Source of the DNA: Thioclava nitratireducens
GTDB taxonomy: Bacteria; Pseudomonadota; Alphaproteobacteria; Rhodobacterales; Rhodobacteraceae
Assembly (NCBI RefSeq): GCF_001940525.2
Contig: NZ_CP019437.1
Coordinates: forward strand, 3,831,501 to 3,895,500
Direction: 5' to 3'
DNA: 64,000 nucleotides
The notes beneath the pieces were generated by a model. It saw only the letters and a program-made list of their open reading frames with translations, had not been told where the DNA came from and searched no databases. This document shows, one piece after another, positions 28,829 to 37,609 of the stretch. The stretch's first letter is position 1. The number at the start of each line of letters is the position of its first letter. The position numbers and the translations under genes were made by a program.

Positions 28829-30100
28829 ATGTCCAGACCCGACCCCGCGCGCCGCGCAGCCCTTGGCCTGATCGTGGGCGTTCTCGAGGATCGCGAAAGC
28901 CTCTCCGAGCAAATCGGCGCGGAAGCGCTCGACGGGCTGGAGCCTGCGCAACGCGCTCGCGCCCAGCGCCTCGCGACGACGACGCTGCGCCATCTGGGCC
29001 GCGCCGACCGGATTCTCAAACCTCATCTGCGCCGTCGCACGCCGACGGACGTGATGGCGATCCTGCGGCTGGCCACGGTCGAGCTGCTGGAGGAAAAGCA
29101 AGCCCCGCATGGCGTCGTCGATGCCGCCGTAACGCTGGTGAAATCGGCCGGACCGAAGCTGCAGAGCTTCTCCGGACTGGTGAATGCCGTGCTGCGCAAG
29201 GTCTCCGAGGAGGGTGAGAAATGGGCCACGACGCCTGCGCCCGAAATGCCGGGCTGGCTGCGCGGGCGCGTCATGTCGTCCTTCGGCAAGAAGGCCGCGC
29301 AGGCGATGGAAGTTGCGCATCTGGCGGGCGCACCGCTCGATCTGAGCGTGAAGGACGAAGCCGCTAGCTGGGCCGAGACGCTGGGCGCGACGCTTCTGCC
29401 CACGGGCTCGCTGCGGCTGACCGATCCCGGCAAGGTGTCCGAGCTGGCGGGCTTCGAAGACGGCGCTTGGTGGGTGCAGGATGCCGCCGCCGCGCTGCCC
29501 GCGAAGCTGCTCGCTCCGGCATCTGGTGCGCACGTCCTCGACCTTTGTGCAGCACCCGGGGGCAAAACGCTGCAACTCGCCGCGATGGGGGCCGATGTTA
29601 CCGCGCTCGATATTTCCGAGGCGCGGCTGGAGCGGCTCGCGGAAAACCTCGACCGGACGCAGATGGAGGCCGAGATCGTCGCCGCCGACGCGCTCGAATG
29701 GGAGCCGGATGCGCCTTTCGACGCGATCCTGCTCGATGCGCCCTGCTCGGCCACCGGCACGATCCGCCGCCATCCCGACCTGCCCTTCATCAAGGACGGC
29801 ACCTCGATCAAGCCGCTCTTCGCGCTTCAGGAACAACTCCTCGACCGCGCGCTGCAATGGCTCAAACCCGGCGGCATGCTGGTCTATGCGACCTGCTCGC
29901 TTCTGCCCGAAGAGGGTGAGGCGCAGATCAAGGCGGCGCTCACCCGGCATCCGGACCTCACCGTGATCCGCCCCGATCTGCCCGGCGTCGATCCCGCGTG
30001 GATCACCGAGGAAGGCGGGCTGCGCCTGCGGCCCGATTTCTGGCCTGATCTCGGGGGGATGGACGGATTCTACATGGCGCGACTGCAACGCTCTGCGTGA
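28829..30100 (+). CDS. rsmB: 16S rRNA m5C methyltransferase, RsmB/NOP family
   Basis: A 423-residue protein with an N-terminal NusB-like RNA-binding domain (about 1-140) and a C-terminal SAM-dependent methyltransferase. SAM binding is at DLCAAPGGKT near residue 237. The two catalytic cysteines of RNA m5C enzymes are in LDAPCSATGT (near 303) and YATCSLLPEE (near 355). RsmB makes m5C967 in E. coli 16S rRNA; the exact target here is inferred. It is first in a long plus-strand run toward heparinase-like and purH. Confidence 0.9.
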   Translation: MSRPDPARRAALGLIVGVLEDRESLSEQIGAEALDGLEPAQRARAQRLATTTLRHLGRADRILKPHLRRRTPTDVMAILRLATVELLEEKQAPHGVVDAAVTLVKSAGPKLQSFSGLVNAVLRKVSEEGEKWATTPAPEMPGWLRGRVMSSFGKKAAQAMEVAHLAGAPLDLSVKDEAASWAETLGATLLPTGSLRLTDPGKVSELAGFEDGAWWVQDAAAALPAKLLAPASGAHVLDLCAAPGGKTLQLAAMGADVTALDISEARLERLAENLDRTQMEAEIVAADALEWEPDAPFDAILLDAPCSATGTIRRHPDLPFIKDGTSIKPLFALQEQLLDRALQWLKPGGMLVYATCSLLPEEGEAQIKAALTRHPDLTVIRPDLPGVDPAWITEEGGLRLRPDFWPDLGGMDGFYMARLQRSA

Positions 30101-30186
30101 ACTGGCACCGCAGGCGGTGACAGCGCGCCTGCCTCCCAGTAACGTGACCGCATTCCCCGACAGAAGGGCATGCAAGCGGCGACGGA

Positions 30187-31908
30187 ATGGGCAAGGACAG
30201 AACCCGATCATCGGCAAAATTCGGCATGGCGCTGAACCGGCTCGCTGCTGCGCGCGCGGGCCGTGCGCAAACCGTGACCGGCTTCGTCAGCCAGCCGGAA
30301 CCGCGCACGATCGGCTCTTATGCCAAGGGGCGGCAACTCGTTCAGGGCAATTTCCTGTTCGCCGGCTTCCTGATCGAAGGTCCGGGGGTCAATATCTGGG
30401 ATCTGCCGATGCCTGACCCCGCGTTCGAGGATGCGCTTCACGGTTGCGGTTGGCTGGACGATCTCGCCGCGCTGGGCACCCGCGAGGCCCGGATCCGCGC
30501 GCAGGATTGGGTCTTCGGCTGGATCGACCGCTTCGGCGACGGCAAAGGGCCGGGCTGGACGCCCGATCTGACCGGGCGCCGCCTGATCCGCTGGATCAAC
30601 CACGCGGTCCTGCTTCTGAACGGGCGCGAGCGCGTGGATGCCGACCGCTTCTTCCACGCCTTGGGCAAGCAGACGATCTTCCTTTCGAAGCGCTGGTCCG
30701 GCGCGGTGCAGGGGCTGCCCCGGTTCGAGGCGCTTACCGGTCTCGTCTATGCGGGACTTGCGCTGACCGGGATGGAGCGGCACGCCGCCCCCGCGCTCGA
30801 GGCGCTGTCGCGCGATTGCGCGCAGGAAATCGACGCGGAGGGCGGGATCGCCAGCCGGAACCCCGAGGAACTGCTCGAGATCCTGACGCTTCTCAACTGG
30901 GCAGCCGAGGCATTGGAAACGGCGGGGCGCACGCCGCCGGGTCCGCTCCTCGATGCGATCGCTCGGATTGCGCCCACCCTACGCGCACTGCGCCACTCCG
31001 ATGGGGCGCTGGCGCGGTTTCACGGCGGCGGACGCGGCCCCGAAGGACGTCTCGACGCAGCGCTTTCGGCGACCGGCATCCGCAGCGTGCGGCGCGAACC
31101 GATCGCGATGGGCTATGTGCGAATGCAGGGGGGGCGCGGCTCTCTCATCATCGACGCGGCGCGACCTCCGCAGGGCGAGGCCTCGGCCAATGCCCATGCG
31201 TCGACGCTGGCCTTCGAGCTGACCTCCGGTCGTCGCCCGCTGATCGTCAATTGCGGCTCGGGCGCGCAGTTCGGCGCGGATTGGCACCGGGCGGGCCGGG
31301 CCACCGCCAGCCATTCGACCCTCTCGATCCGCGGCTATTCCTCGTCGCGCCTCGGCCCCGAGCGCCTCTTCGGACGGGCACCGCGCGCCTTTCTCGACAA
31401 GACGCCGAAAAACGTCTGGTTCAAGCCCGACGACCTGTCCGAGACCGGGATGATCTTCGGCCATGACGGCTATGCCGAGACCCACGGCATGTCGCATATC
31501 CGCGAGCTGGACCTCTCCGTCGACGGGCGCGAATTGCGCGGGCGCGACACGCTGGGCGCGATGACGCCTCAGGATATCGAGCGCTTCGACCAGATCTTCG
31601 AGCGTGAAGGCCTGCGCGGCATCCCCTTCGATATCCGCTTTCACCTGCATCCCGATTGCGACGCGGCACTCGATCTGGGTGGCACCGCCGTTTCGGTCGC
31701 GCTGCGCACCGGGGAAATCTGGATTTTCCGCCATGACGGGGTCGCCGATCTGGCATTGGAACCCTCGGTTTACCTGGAAAAAGGGCGCATTCGCCCGCGT
31801 CCCGCACAACAGATCGTGCTTTCCAGCAAGGTTCTGGACCGGGCCTGCCAGATTGGCTGGACCTTTTCGCAAGCACGCGATAACCCCTCGGCCATCGACG
31901 CGCCCTGA
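30187..31908 (+). CDS. Heparinase II/III-like protein
   Basis: A 573-residue protein with an N-terminal alpha-helical toroid (about 60-290) and a C-terminal beta-sandwich heparinase II/III domain (about 310-560; FHGGGRG, ASTLAFELTSGRRPLIVNCG, TASHSTLSIRG with a candidate His). Such enzymes cleave acidic polysaccharides by beta-elimination. No signal peptide is obvious, which is odd for a polysaccharide lyase. It sits between rsmB and purH, a position conserved in the family as I know it. Start uncertain: an internal ATG at 30226 is also possible. Confidence 0.82.
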   Translation: MGKDRTRSSAKFGMALNRLAAARAGRAQTVTGFVSQPEPRTIGSYAKGRQLVQGNFLFAGFLIEGPGVNIWDLPMPDPAFEDALHGCGWLDDLAALGTREARIRAQDWVFGWIDRFGDGKGPGWTPDLTGRRLIRWINHAVLLLNGRERVDADRFFHALGKQTIFLSKRWSGAVQGLPRFEALTGLVYAGLALTGMERHAAPALEALSRDCAQEIDAEGGIASRNPEELLEILTLLNWAAEALETAGRTPPGPLLDAIARIAPTLRALRHSDGALARFHGGGRGPEGRLDAALSATGIRSVRREPIAMGYVRMQGGRGSLIIDAARPPQGEASANAHASTLAFELTSGRRPLIVNCGSGAQFGADWHRAGRATASHSTLSIRGYSSSRLGPERLFGRAPRAFLDKTPKNVWFKPDDLSETGMIFGHDGYAETHGMSHIRELDLSVDGRELRGRDTLGAMTPQDIERFDQIFEREGLRGIPFDIRFHLHPDCDAALDLGGTAVSVALRTGEIWIFRHDGVADLALEPSVYLEKGRIRPRPAQQIVLSSKVLDRACQIGWTFSQARDNPSAIDAP

Positions 31909-31972
31909 CCTTGGGGCAGATCCCCCAAGGATGGCCGGGCGCCCCTGACCTGAGCCTTGCGAGGAGCTGCCC

Positions 31973-33559
31973 GTGACCCGCCCGATCCCCCTGACCCGTG
32001 CGCTGATTTCCGTTTCCGACAAGACCGGACTGGTCGAATTCGCCCAAGCGCTCGCTGCGCGCGGTGTGGAACTGCTATCCACCGGCGGCACCGCCAAGAC
32101 CCTGCGCGAAGCTGGCCTCAGCGTGCGCGACGTGGCCGATCTGACGGGCTTCCCGGAGATGATGGACGGTCGCGTTAAGACGCTCCACCCGAAAGTGCAT
32201 GGCGGCCTGCTGGCGCTGCGCGACAACGAAGAACACCTCGCCGCGATGGAAGCGCACCAGATCGAGGCGATCGACCTGCTGGTGGTGAACCTCTACCCGT
32301 TCGAGGAAACGGTCGCGAAGGGCGCCGATTACGACACCTGCATCGAGAATATCGATATCGGCGGCCCGGCGATGATCCGGGCTGCGGCGAAGAACCACGC
32401 GTTTGTCTCGACCGTCGTGGATGTCGAAGATTACGCCGCCGTGCTGGAAGAGCTCGACGCGAATGATGGCGCGACCTCCTACCCGTTCCGCCAGCGCCTC
32501 GCCCAGATCGCCTATGCGCGCACCGCGGCCTATGATGCCGCCGTCTCGACCTGGATGGCCGGCGCTATCGGCGAGCAGACCCCGCGCCGCCGCGCTTTCG
32601 CGGGTACGCTCGCCCAAACGCTGCGCTATGGCGAAAACCCGCACCAGTCGGCGGCCTTCTACCTCGACGGTACGAACCGCCCCGGCGTCGCGACCGCGAA
32701 GCAGTTGCAGGGCAAGGAACTGAGCTACAACAACATCAACGACACCGATGCCGCCTACGAGCTGGTCTCGGAATTCGGTACCGAGAAGCCCGCCGTCGCG
32801 ATCATCAAGCATGCCAATCCCTGCGGCGTGGCGACCGGCGAGACCGTGATCGAGGCCTATAAGCGCGCCTTCGACTGCGATCGCACCTCGGCCTTCGGCG
32901 GCATCATCGCGCTGAACCAGACGCTCGACGCGGCGACCGCCGAAGAGATCACCAAGATTTTCTCCGAAGTCATCATTGCGCCCTCGGTGGACGAGGCGGC
33001 GAAAGAGGTTATCGCGAAGAAGAAGAATGTGCGCCTTCTCGAAACCGGTGGCCTGCCCGACATCACCGCACCGATCACGACCTATCGTCAGGTCGCGGGC
33101 GGTTTCCTCGTACAGGACAAGGACAACGGCGTGATCTCGCTGGACGATCTGAAAGTGGTGACCGAGCGCCAGCCCTCCGAGCAGGAGCTGAAAGACCTTC
33201 TGTTCGCGTGGAAAGTCGCGAAACACGTCAAGTCGAACGCGATCATCTACGTCAAGGACGGCGCGACCGTCGGCGTGGGCGCGGGCCAGATGAGCCGCGT
33301 CGACTCGACCCGGATCGCGGCGCGCAAAGCGGAAGACATGATGGAAGCCGCTGGTCTGAGCGAGACTCCCACCAAGGGGTCAGTCGTGGCCTCGGACGCC
33401 TTCTTCCCCTTCGCCGACGGCCTGATCACCGCGGCTGAGGCAGGCGCCACCGCGATCATCCAGCCCGGCGGCTCGATGCGCGATCAGGAAGTGATCGACG
33501 CGGCGAACGAGCGTGGTCTCGCGATGGTCTTCACCGGAATGCGCCATTTCCGCCACTGA
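31973..33559 (+). CDS. purH: Bifunctional AICAR transformylase / IMP cyclohydrolase
   Basis: A 528-residue PurH performing the last two steps of IMP synthesis. The N-terminal cyclohydrolase domain (about 1-195) has [12 protein letters not shown] and STGGTAKTL. The C-terminal transformylase domain has the Lys-His of KHANPCG. The start is a GTG at 31973, supported by GAGGAGCTGCCC upstream. A hairpin without a U tract (33579-33598) follows, then lspA. Confidence 0.96.
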   Translation: MTRPIPLTRALISVSDKTGLVEFAQALAARGVELLSTGGTAKTLREAGLSVRDVADLTGFPEMMDGRVKTLHPKVHGGLLALRDNEEHLAAMEAHQIEAIDLLVVNLYPFEETVAKGADYDTCIENIDIGGPAMIRAAAKNHAFVSTVVDVEDYAAVLEELDANDGATSYPFRQRLAQIAYARTAAYDAAVSTWMAGAIGEQTPRRRAFAGTLAQTLRYGENPHQSAAFYLDGTNRPGVATAKQLQGKELSYNNINDTDAAYELVSEFGTEKPAVAIIKHANPCGVATGETVIEAYKRAFDCDRTSAFGGIIALNQTLDAATAEEITKIFSEVIIAPSVDEAAKEVIAKKKNVRLLETGGLPDITAPITTYRQVAGGFLVQDKDNGVISLDDLKVVTERQPSEQELKDLLFAWKVAKHVKSNAIIYVKDGATVGVGAGQMSRVDSTRIAARKAEDMMEAAGLSETPTKGSVVASDAFFPFADGLITAAEAGATAIIQPGGSMRDQEVIDAANERGLAMVFTGMRHFRH

Positions 33560-33578
33560 TCCGCCCGTATCTTCGCGT

Positions 33579-33598
33579 AGCCCGGTGGATGCCGGGCT
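33579..33598 (+). other. Hairpin between purH and lspA
   Basis: AGCCCGG pairs with CCGGGCT around a six-base loop in the 84-base gap. There is no U tract, so it may be an RNA processing or stability hairpin rather than a terminator. Confidence 0.4.
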
Positions 33599-33643
33599 GC
33601 ACCTTCTGGCATGAAGACGTGACGAGAAACAAACGAGGGCCAG

Positions 33644-34123
33644 ATGCGGCTAGCAGCGAAAGTGACAGCGGGCGTCCTGCTCCTCGACCAGGTGTCGAAA
33701 TATATCGTGGTGCAGGGGATGCATCTCGACCAGCGCGGCGCGATCGACGTGGTGCCGCCCTACCTCAACTTTCGCATGGCATGGAATCGCGGCGTCAATT
33801 TCGGTCTGTTCTCCGGCGAAACCGACTGGATGCGCTGGGTGCTGATCATCGTGGCGCTGGTGATCTCGCTCTGGGTCTGGGTCTGGATCGCGCGTGAGCC
33901 GCATTCGCGCCGGGTGAATATCTCGGCCGGGCTGCTGGTCGGTGGCGCGCTCGGAAACGTCGTCGACCGGCTCGTTTACGGCGCGGTGGCGGATTTTCTC
34001 AACATGTCGCTACCGGGTTGGGAGAACCCCTATTCTTTCAACGTGGCAGATGTGGCAATTTTCCTTGGCGCTGTCGGTCTGGTGCTGTTCACCGGCAAGG
34101 ACCATCGCGCCAACGAAGGCTAG
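33644..34123 (+). CDS. lspA: Lipoprotein signal peptidase (signal peptidase II)
   Basis: A 159-residue inner-membrane aspartic protease with four membrane helices, which removes signal peptides from prolipoproteins. The catalytic aspartates are Asp117 (AVADF) and Asp136 (FNVADVAIFLG); WNRGVNFGLF and GNVVDRL are also conserved. It is followed by a DUF3035 lipoprotein gene that would depend on its activity. Confidence 0.95.
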   Translation: MRLAAKVTAGVLLLDQVSKYIVVQGMHLDQRGAIDVVPPYLNFRMAWNRGVNFGLFSGETDWMRWVLIIVALVISLWVWVWIAREPHSRRVNISAGLLVGGALGNVVDRLVYGAVADFLNMSLPGWENPYSFNVADVAIFLGAVGLVLFTGKDHRANEG

Positions 34124-34194
34124 CCTGTTTTTCGCAGGTGACGACGCTCCAATGTTGCGTTAAGACAGGGGCGGAACTGGCAAGGGAGTGGTTC

Positions 34195-34746
34195 ATGCAG
34201 GCGAAGATCGGCACGCTCGGACTCGCGTTTACAGCGGTACTGACGCTGGCTGCCTGCGGCAATTCCCGCGACCCCAGCCTGATGAATCTGCGATCTTCGC
34301 ACCAAGGCCCGGACGAATTCGGCGTAATTCCGACGAAGCCGTTGGAGATGCCGGAGAATCTGGATGCCCTGCCGCCGCCGACGCCGGGCGGCGCGAACAT
34401 CACCGATCCCACGCCCGAAGCCGATGCCGTCGCCGCCCTTGGTGGCAATCCGCGCCGCCTCGATCGGAACGGCCAGGTGCCGACGTCGGATCGGGCGCTC
34501 GTCTCCGCGGCTTCGCGTTACGGCAGCCAGGCGGGCATCCGCCAGACCCTCGCCGCCGAAGATTACCAGTGGCGCAAGGATCACGACGGTCGCCTGCTCG
34601 AACGTCTGTTCCAGGTTTCGGTCTACTACAAAGCCTACAAGCCGATGGAGCTCGACCAGTCGGCAGAGCTCGAGCGCTGGCGCCGTCTCGGCGTCGTCAC
34701 CCCGGGCGCCCCGCCCTCGGGTGAAGCGCAGCAAGCGGTCAAGTAA
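34195..34746 (+). CDS. DUF3035 lipoprotein
   Basis: A 183-residue predicted lipoprotein: the signal peptide ends in the lipobox LAAC with Cys at about residue 18. The mature part contains the DUF3035 core (RSSHQGPDEFGVIPTKPLEMP). AAGGGAGTGG precedes the ATG. The function is unknown; in Rhodobacteraceae it commonly sits between lspA and the M16 peptidase genes, as here, so a shared envelope role is plausible. Confidence 0.85.
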   Translation: MQAKIGTLGLAFTAVLTLAACGNSRDPSLMNLRSSHQGPDEFGVIPTKPLEMPENLDALPPPTPGGANITDPTPEADAVAALGGNPRRLDRNGQVPTSDRALVSAASRYGSQAGIRQTLAAEDYQWRKDHDGRLLERLFQVSVYYKAYKPMELDQSAELERWRRLGVVTPGAPPSGEAQQAVK

Positions 34747-34839
34747 TCCGGAAAATCATCACGAGAACGTCACCGGCGTTTGCACGCGAAGCGAGAGTGC
34801 TTATCTTCGCCGAAACTGTGTCTTGTGAGGAGTTGGGCA

Positions 34840-36222
34840 TTGCGTGCATTCCTGTTCGCCCTGCTGACATTGGCAGGTCTGAGCCCGGCGGTGGCCGGTG
34901 ACGTCTCTACTTTCGAGTTGGAAAACGGCCTGAAAGGCGTCGTGATCGAAGATCACCGCGCGCCCGTCGTGGTCCATATGGTCTGGTACAAAGCCGGATC
35001 GGCCGACGAGAAACGCGGCAAATCCGGCATCGCGCATTACCTTGAACACCTGATGTTCAAGGGCACCGACACCATGGCCCCCGGCGAGCTGTCGAAGACG
35101 GTCGCCGCCAATGGCGGTTCGGACAACGCCTTCACCAGCTTCGATTACACCGCCTATTTCCAGCGCATCGCCGCGGACCGACTGCCGCTGGTGATGAAGA
35201 TGGAAGCGGACCGGATGCGCAATCTGCGTATCTCGCCCGACGACGCGAAGACCGAGCTGCAGGTGATCCTGGAAGAGCGTGCGCAGCGTACCGATTCCAA
35301 CCCGCAGGCGCTGTTCAACGAACAGGAGCGCGCCGCCCAGTTCCTCAACTCGCCCTATGGCACGCCGGTCATCGGCTGGCGCAAGGAAATGGAAGGCCTG
35401 ACCCGGCAGGACGCGCTCAAGTGGTATCACGAATATTACGCGCCCAATAACGCGGTACTCGTGGTCGCGGGCGATGTGAAGCCCGACGAGGTGAAGGCGC
35501 TGGCCGAGAAGTATTACGGCAAGCTGAAACCGACCGAGGACCTGTCGCCCCGCGCCCGCCCGCAAGAGCCGCCGCAACGCGCCGCGCGCCACCTGACCTT
35601 CGAGGACGCCCGCGTCGCCCAGCCCTATCTGGTCCGCACCTATCTCGCCCCCGAGCGCAATCCGGGCGATCAGAAGCGCGCGGCCGCCCTGACCGTTCTG
35701 TCGGAGATTCTCGGCGGCAATCAGGCGACCTCCGTACTTGGCCGAAAGCTGATCTACGGCGACGGCACCGCGATCTACGCGTCGAGCTACTATGACGGCA
35801 TGTCGATCGACCCGACGACGTTCAACCTCTCGGTCATGCCTGCCAAGGATGTGAGCCTCCCCGAGGCCGAAAAGGCGCTCGACAAGGCGCTGGCGCAATT
35901 TCTGAAGGAAGGCATCGACCCTGAGCAATTTGCCCGCATCAAGACGCAGGTGAAGGCCTCCGAGATCTATTCGCGCGACAACACGCAGGGCCTCGCACGG
36001 CGCTATGGCGAAGCACTGGCCTCGGGCTTCACGGTGAAGGATGTCGAGGACTGGCCGGACGTTCTGATGTCGGTGACCGAGGAGGACGTGATGGCGGCGG
36101 CCCGCGATCTGTTCCAGAACAAGTCCTCGGTGACGGGCTATGCCAAGCGTCCCGATGACGCCCCCGCCGAGACTGCGGCCCCCGCCGCGCCGCCCGTGAC
36201 CGCGCAGGAGATCACGCAATGA
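34840..36222 (+). CDS. M16 zinc metallopeptidase, catalytic subunit
   Basis: A 460-residue M16B peptidase with a cleavable signal peptide, expected in the periplasm. The inverted zinc motif HYLEH (His66, Glu69, His70) and a downstream Glu in TELQVILEER are present, so it should be active. I place the start at TTG (34840), eight bases after GAGGAG, since this begins the signal peptide cleanly; a GTG at 34825 is the alternative. The next gene overlaps by four bases and encodes a partner lacking the zinc motif, as in other heterodimeric M16B enzymes. Confidence 0.9.
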   Translation: MRAFLFALLTLAGLSPAVAGDVSTFELENGLKGVVIEDHRAPVVVHMVWYKAGSADEKRGKSGIAHYLEHLMFKGTDTMAPGELSKTVAANGGSDNAFTSFDYTAYFQRIAADRLPLVMKMEADRMRNLRISPDDAKTELQVILEERAQRTDSNPQALFNEQERAAQFLNSPYGTPVIGWRKEMEGLTRQDALKWYHEYYAPNNAVLVVAGDVKPDEVKALAEKYYGKLKPTEDLSPRARPQEPPQRAARHLTFEDARVAQPYLVRTYLAPERNPGDQKRAAALTVLSEILGGNQATSVLGRKLIYGDGTAIYASSYYDGMSIDPTTFNLSVMPAKDVSLPEAEKALDKALAQFLKEGIDPEQFARIKTQVKASEIYSRDNTQGLARRYGEALASGFTVKDVEDWPDVLMSVTEEDVMAAARDLFQNKSSVTGYAKRPDDAPAETAAPAAPPVTAQEITQ

Positions 36223-37544
36223 TCCATACCCGTTTCCCGATCACAGCGCGCCTCGTGATGGCGTCGCTCTTCGCCTTTGTGCTGGCTCTGCCCGCCCGCG
36301 CGATCGACATTCAGCAGGTCACCTCGCCCGGCGGCATCAAGGCGTGGCTGGTGGAGAATCACGACATCCCCTTCACCGCGCTCGACATCGCCTTCCGCGG
36401 CGGGGCGAGCCTCGATGCCAAGGGCAAACGCGGCGCGATCAACCTGATGACCGCCACGCTCGAAGAAGGCGCGGGAGAGAAGAACTCGCAGCAATTCGCC
36501 GAGGCCGAGGAAGCACTGGCCGCACAGTTCGGCTTCGATGTGGGCGACGACTCGCTCGACATCTCGGCCCGGATGCTGACCGAGAACCGCGACAAATCCG
36601 TGGATCTTCTGCGCGAGGCGCTGGTCAATCCGCGTTTCGATCAAAGCGCAATCGAACGCGTCCGCCAGCAGGTGCTCGCCGTGATCGCGTCGAGCAAACA
36701 GGACCCGAACGACATCGCGGGCGAGAAATTCCGCGAGATCACCTATGGCGATCATCCCTATGGTAGCTCGCTCAACGGCACCACCGAGAGCGTGAAGGGC
36801 CTGACGCGCGAGGACCTGTTCGAGGCCAAGGACCGTGTGATGACCCGCGATCACATGGTGGTCTCCGCAGTGGGCGACATCACCCCGGAAGAACTCGGGC
36901 CGATGCTCGACAAGCTGCTGGGCGATCTGCCCGCCAAGGGCGCCGACATGCCACCCCCCGCGGATCCGAGCTTCAAGGGCGGCGTGACCACGGTCGATTT
37001 CGACAGCCCGCAATCGGTGGTGATGTTCGGCCAGAAGGGGATCGGGCTGAAAGACCCCGATTTCTTCGCGGCCTATGTGCTCAACCAGATCCTCGGCGCG
37101 GGCGGGTTCTCGTCGCGCCTGATGGACGAGGTGCGCGAGAAACGCGGCCTGACCTATGGCATCGCCTCCTATATCGTCGACAAGGATCTGGCGAAGACTT
37201 GGCAGGGCAGCTTTGCCTCCGCCAATGAGAAGGTCGCAGAGGCGATCTCGGTCGTGAAAGAACAGTGGAAAAAAGCGGCGACCGGCAAGGTCACCGACAA
37301 GGAGCTGGAGGACGCCAAGACCTACCTCACCGGTGCCTATCCGCTGCGTTTCGACGGCAATGGCACGATCGCGGGCATTCTCACGGGGATGCAGCTCAAC
37401 GACATGGCGCCGAGCTATATCGACACCCGCAACGACAAGGTGAACGCGGTCACGAAGGAGGATATCCAGCGCGTGGCCAAGCGCATCCTGAACCCCGACA
37501 ACCTCACCTTCGTGGTCGTCGGACGCCCGCAGGGCCTGAACTGA
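36219..37544 (+). CDS. M16 peptidase-like protein, non-catalytic subunit
   Basis: A 441-residue M16B protein with a signal peptide ending near LPARA. In place of HxxEH it has NLMTATLEEG, so it cannot bind zinc there. The C-terminal substrate-contact Arg-Tyr pair (REKRGLTYGIASYI) is kept. This matches the regulatory half of mitochondrial processing peptidase and of bacterial heterodimeric M16B peptidases. Its ATG overlaps the upstream stop, fitting stoichiometric production of both halves. Confidence 0.9.
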   Translation: MIHTRFPITARLVMASLFAFVLALPARAIDIQQVTSPGGIKAWLVENHDIPFTALDIAFRGGASLDAKGKRGAINLMTATLEEGAGEKNSQQFAEAEEALAAQFGFDVGDDSLDISARMLTENRDKSVDLLREALVNPRFDQSAIERVRQQVLAVIASSKQDPNDIAGEKFREITYGDHPYGSSLNGTTESVKGLTREDLFEAKDRVMTRDHMVVSAVGDITPEELGPMLDKLLGDLPAKGADMPPPADPSFKGGVTTVDFDSPQSVVMFGQKGIGLKDPDFFAAYVLNQILGAGGFSSRLMDEVREKRGLTYGIASYIVDKDLAKTWQGSFASANEKVAEAISVVKEQWKKAATGKVTDKELEDAKTYLTGAYPLRFDGNGTIAGILTGMQLNDMAPSYIDTRNDKVNAVTKEDIQRVAKRILNPDNLTFVVVGRPQGLN

Positions 37545-37609
37545 TTTCGCTGGGGATAGCTGGCGCGAATCTCTTTAGATGAGCGCCGCGCCATGCTATC
37601 CCTAGTGGA

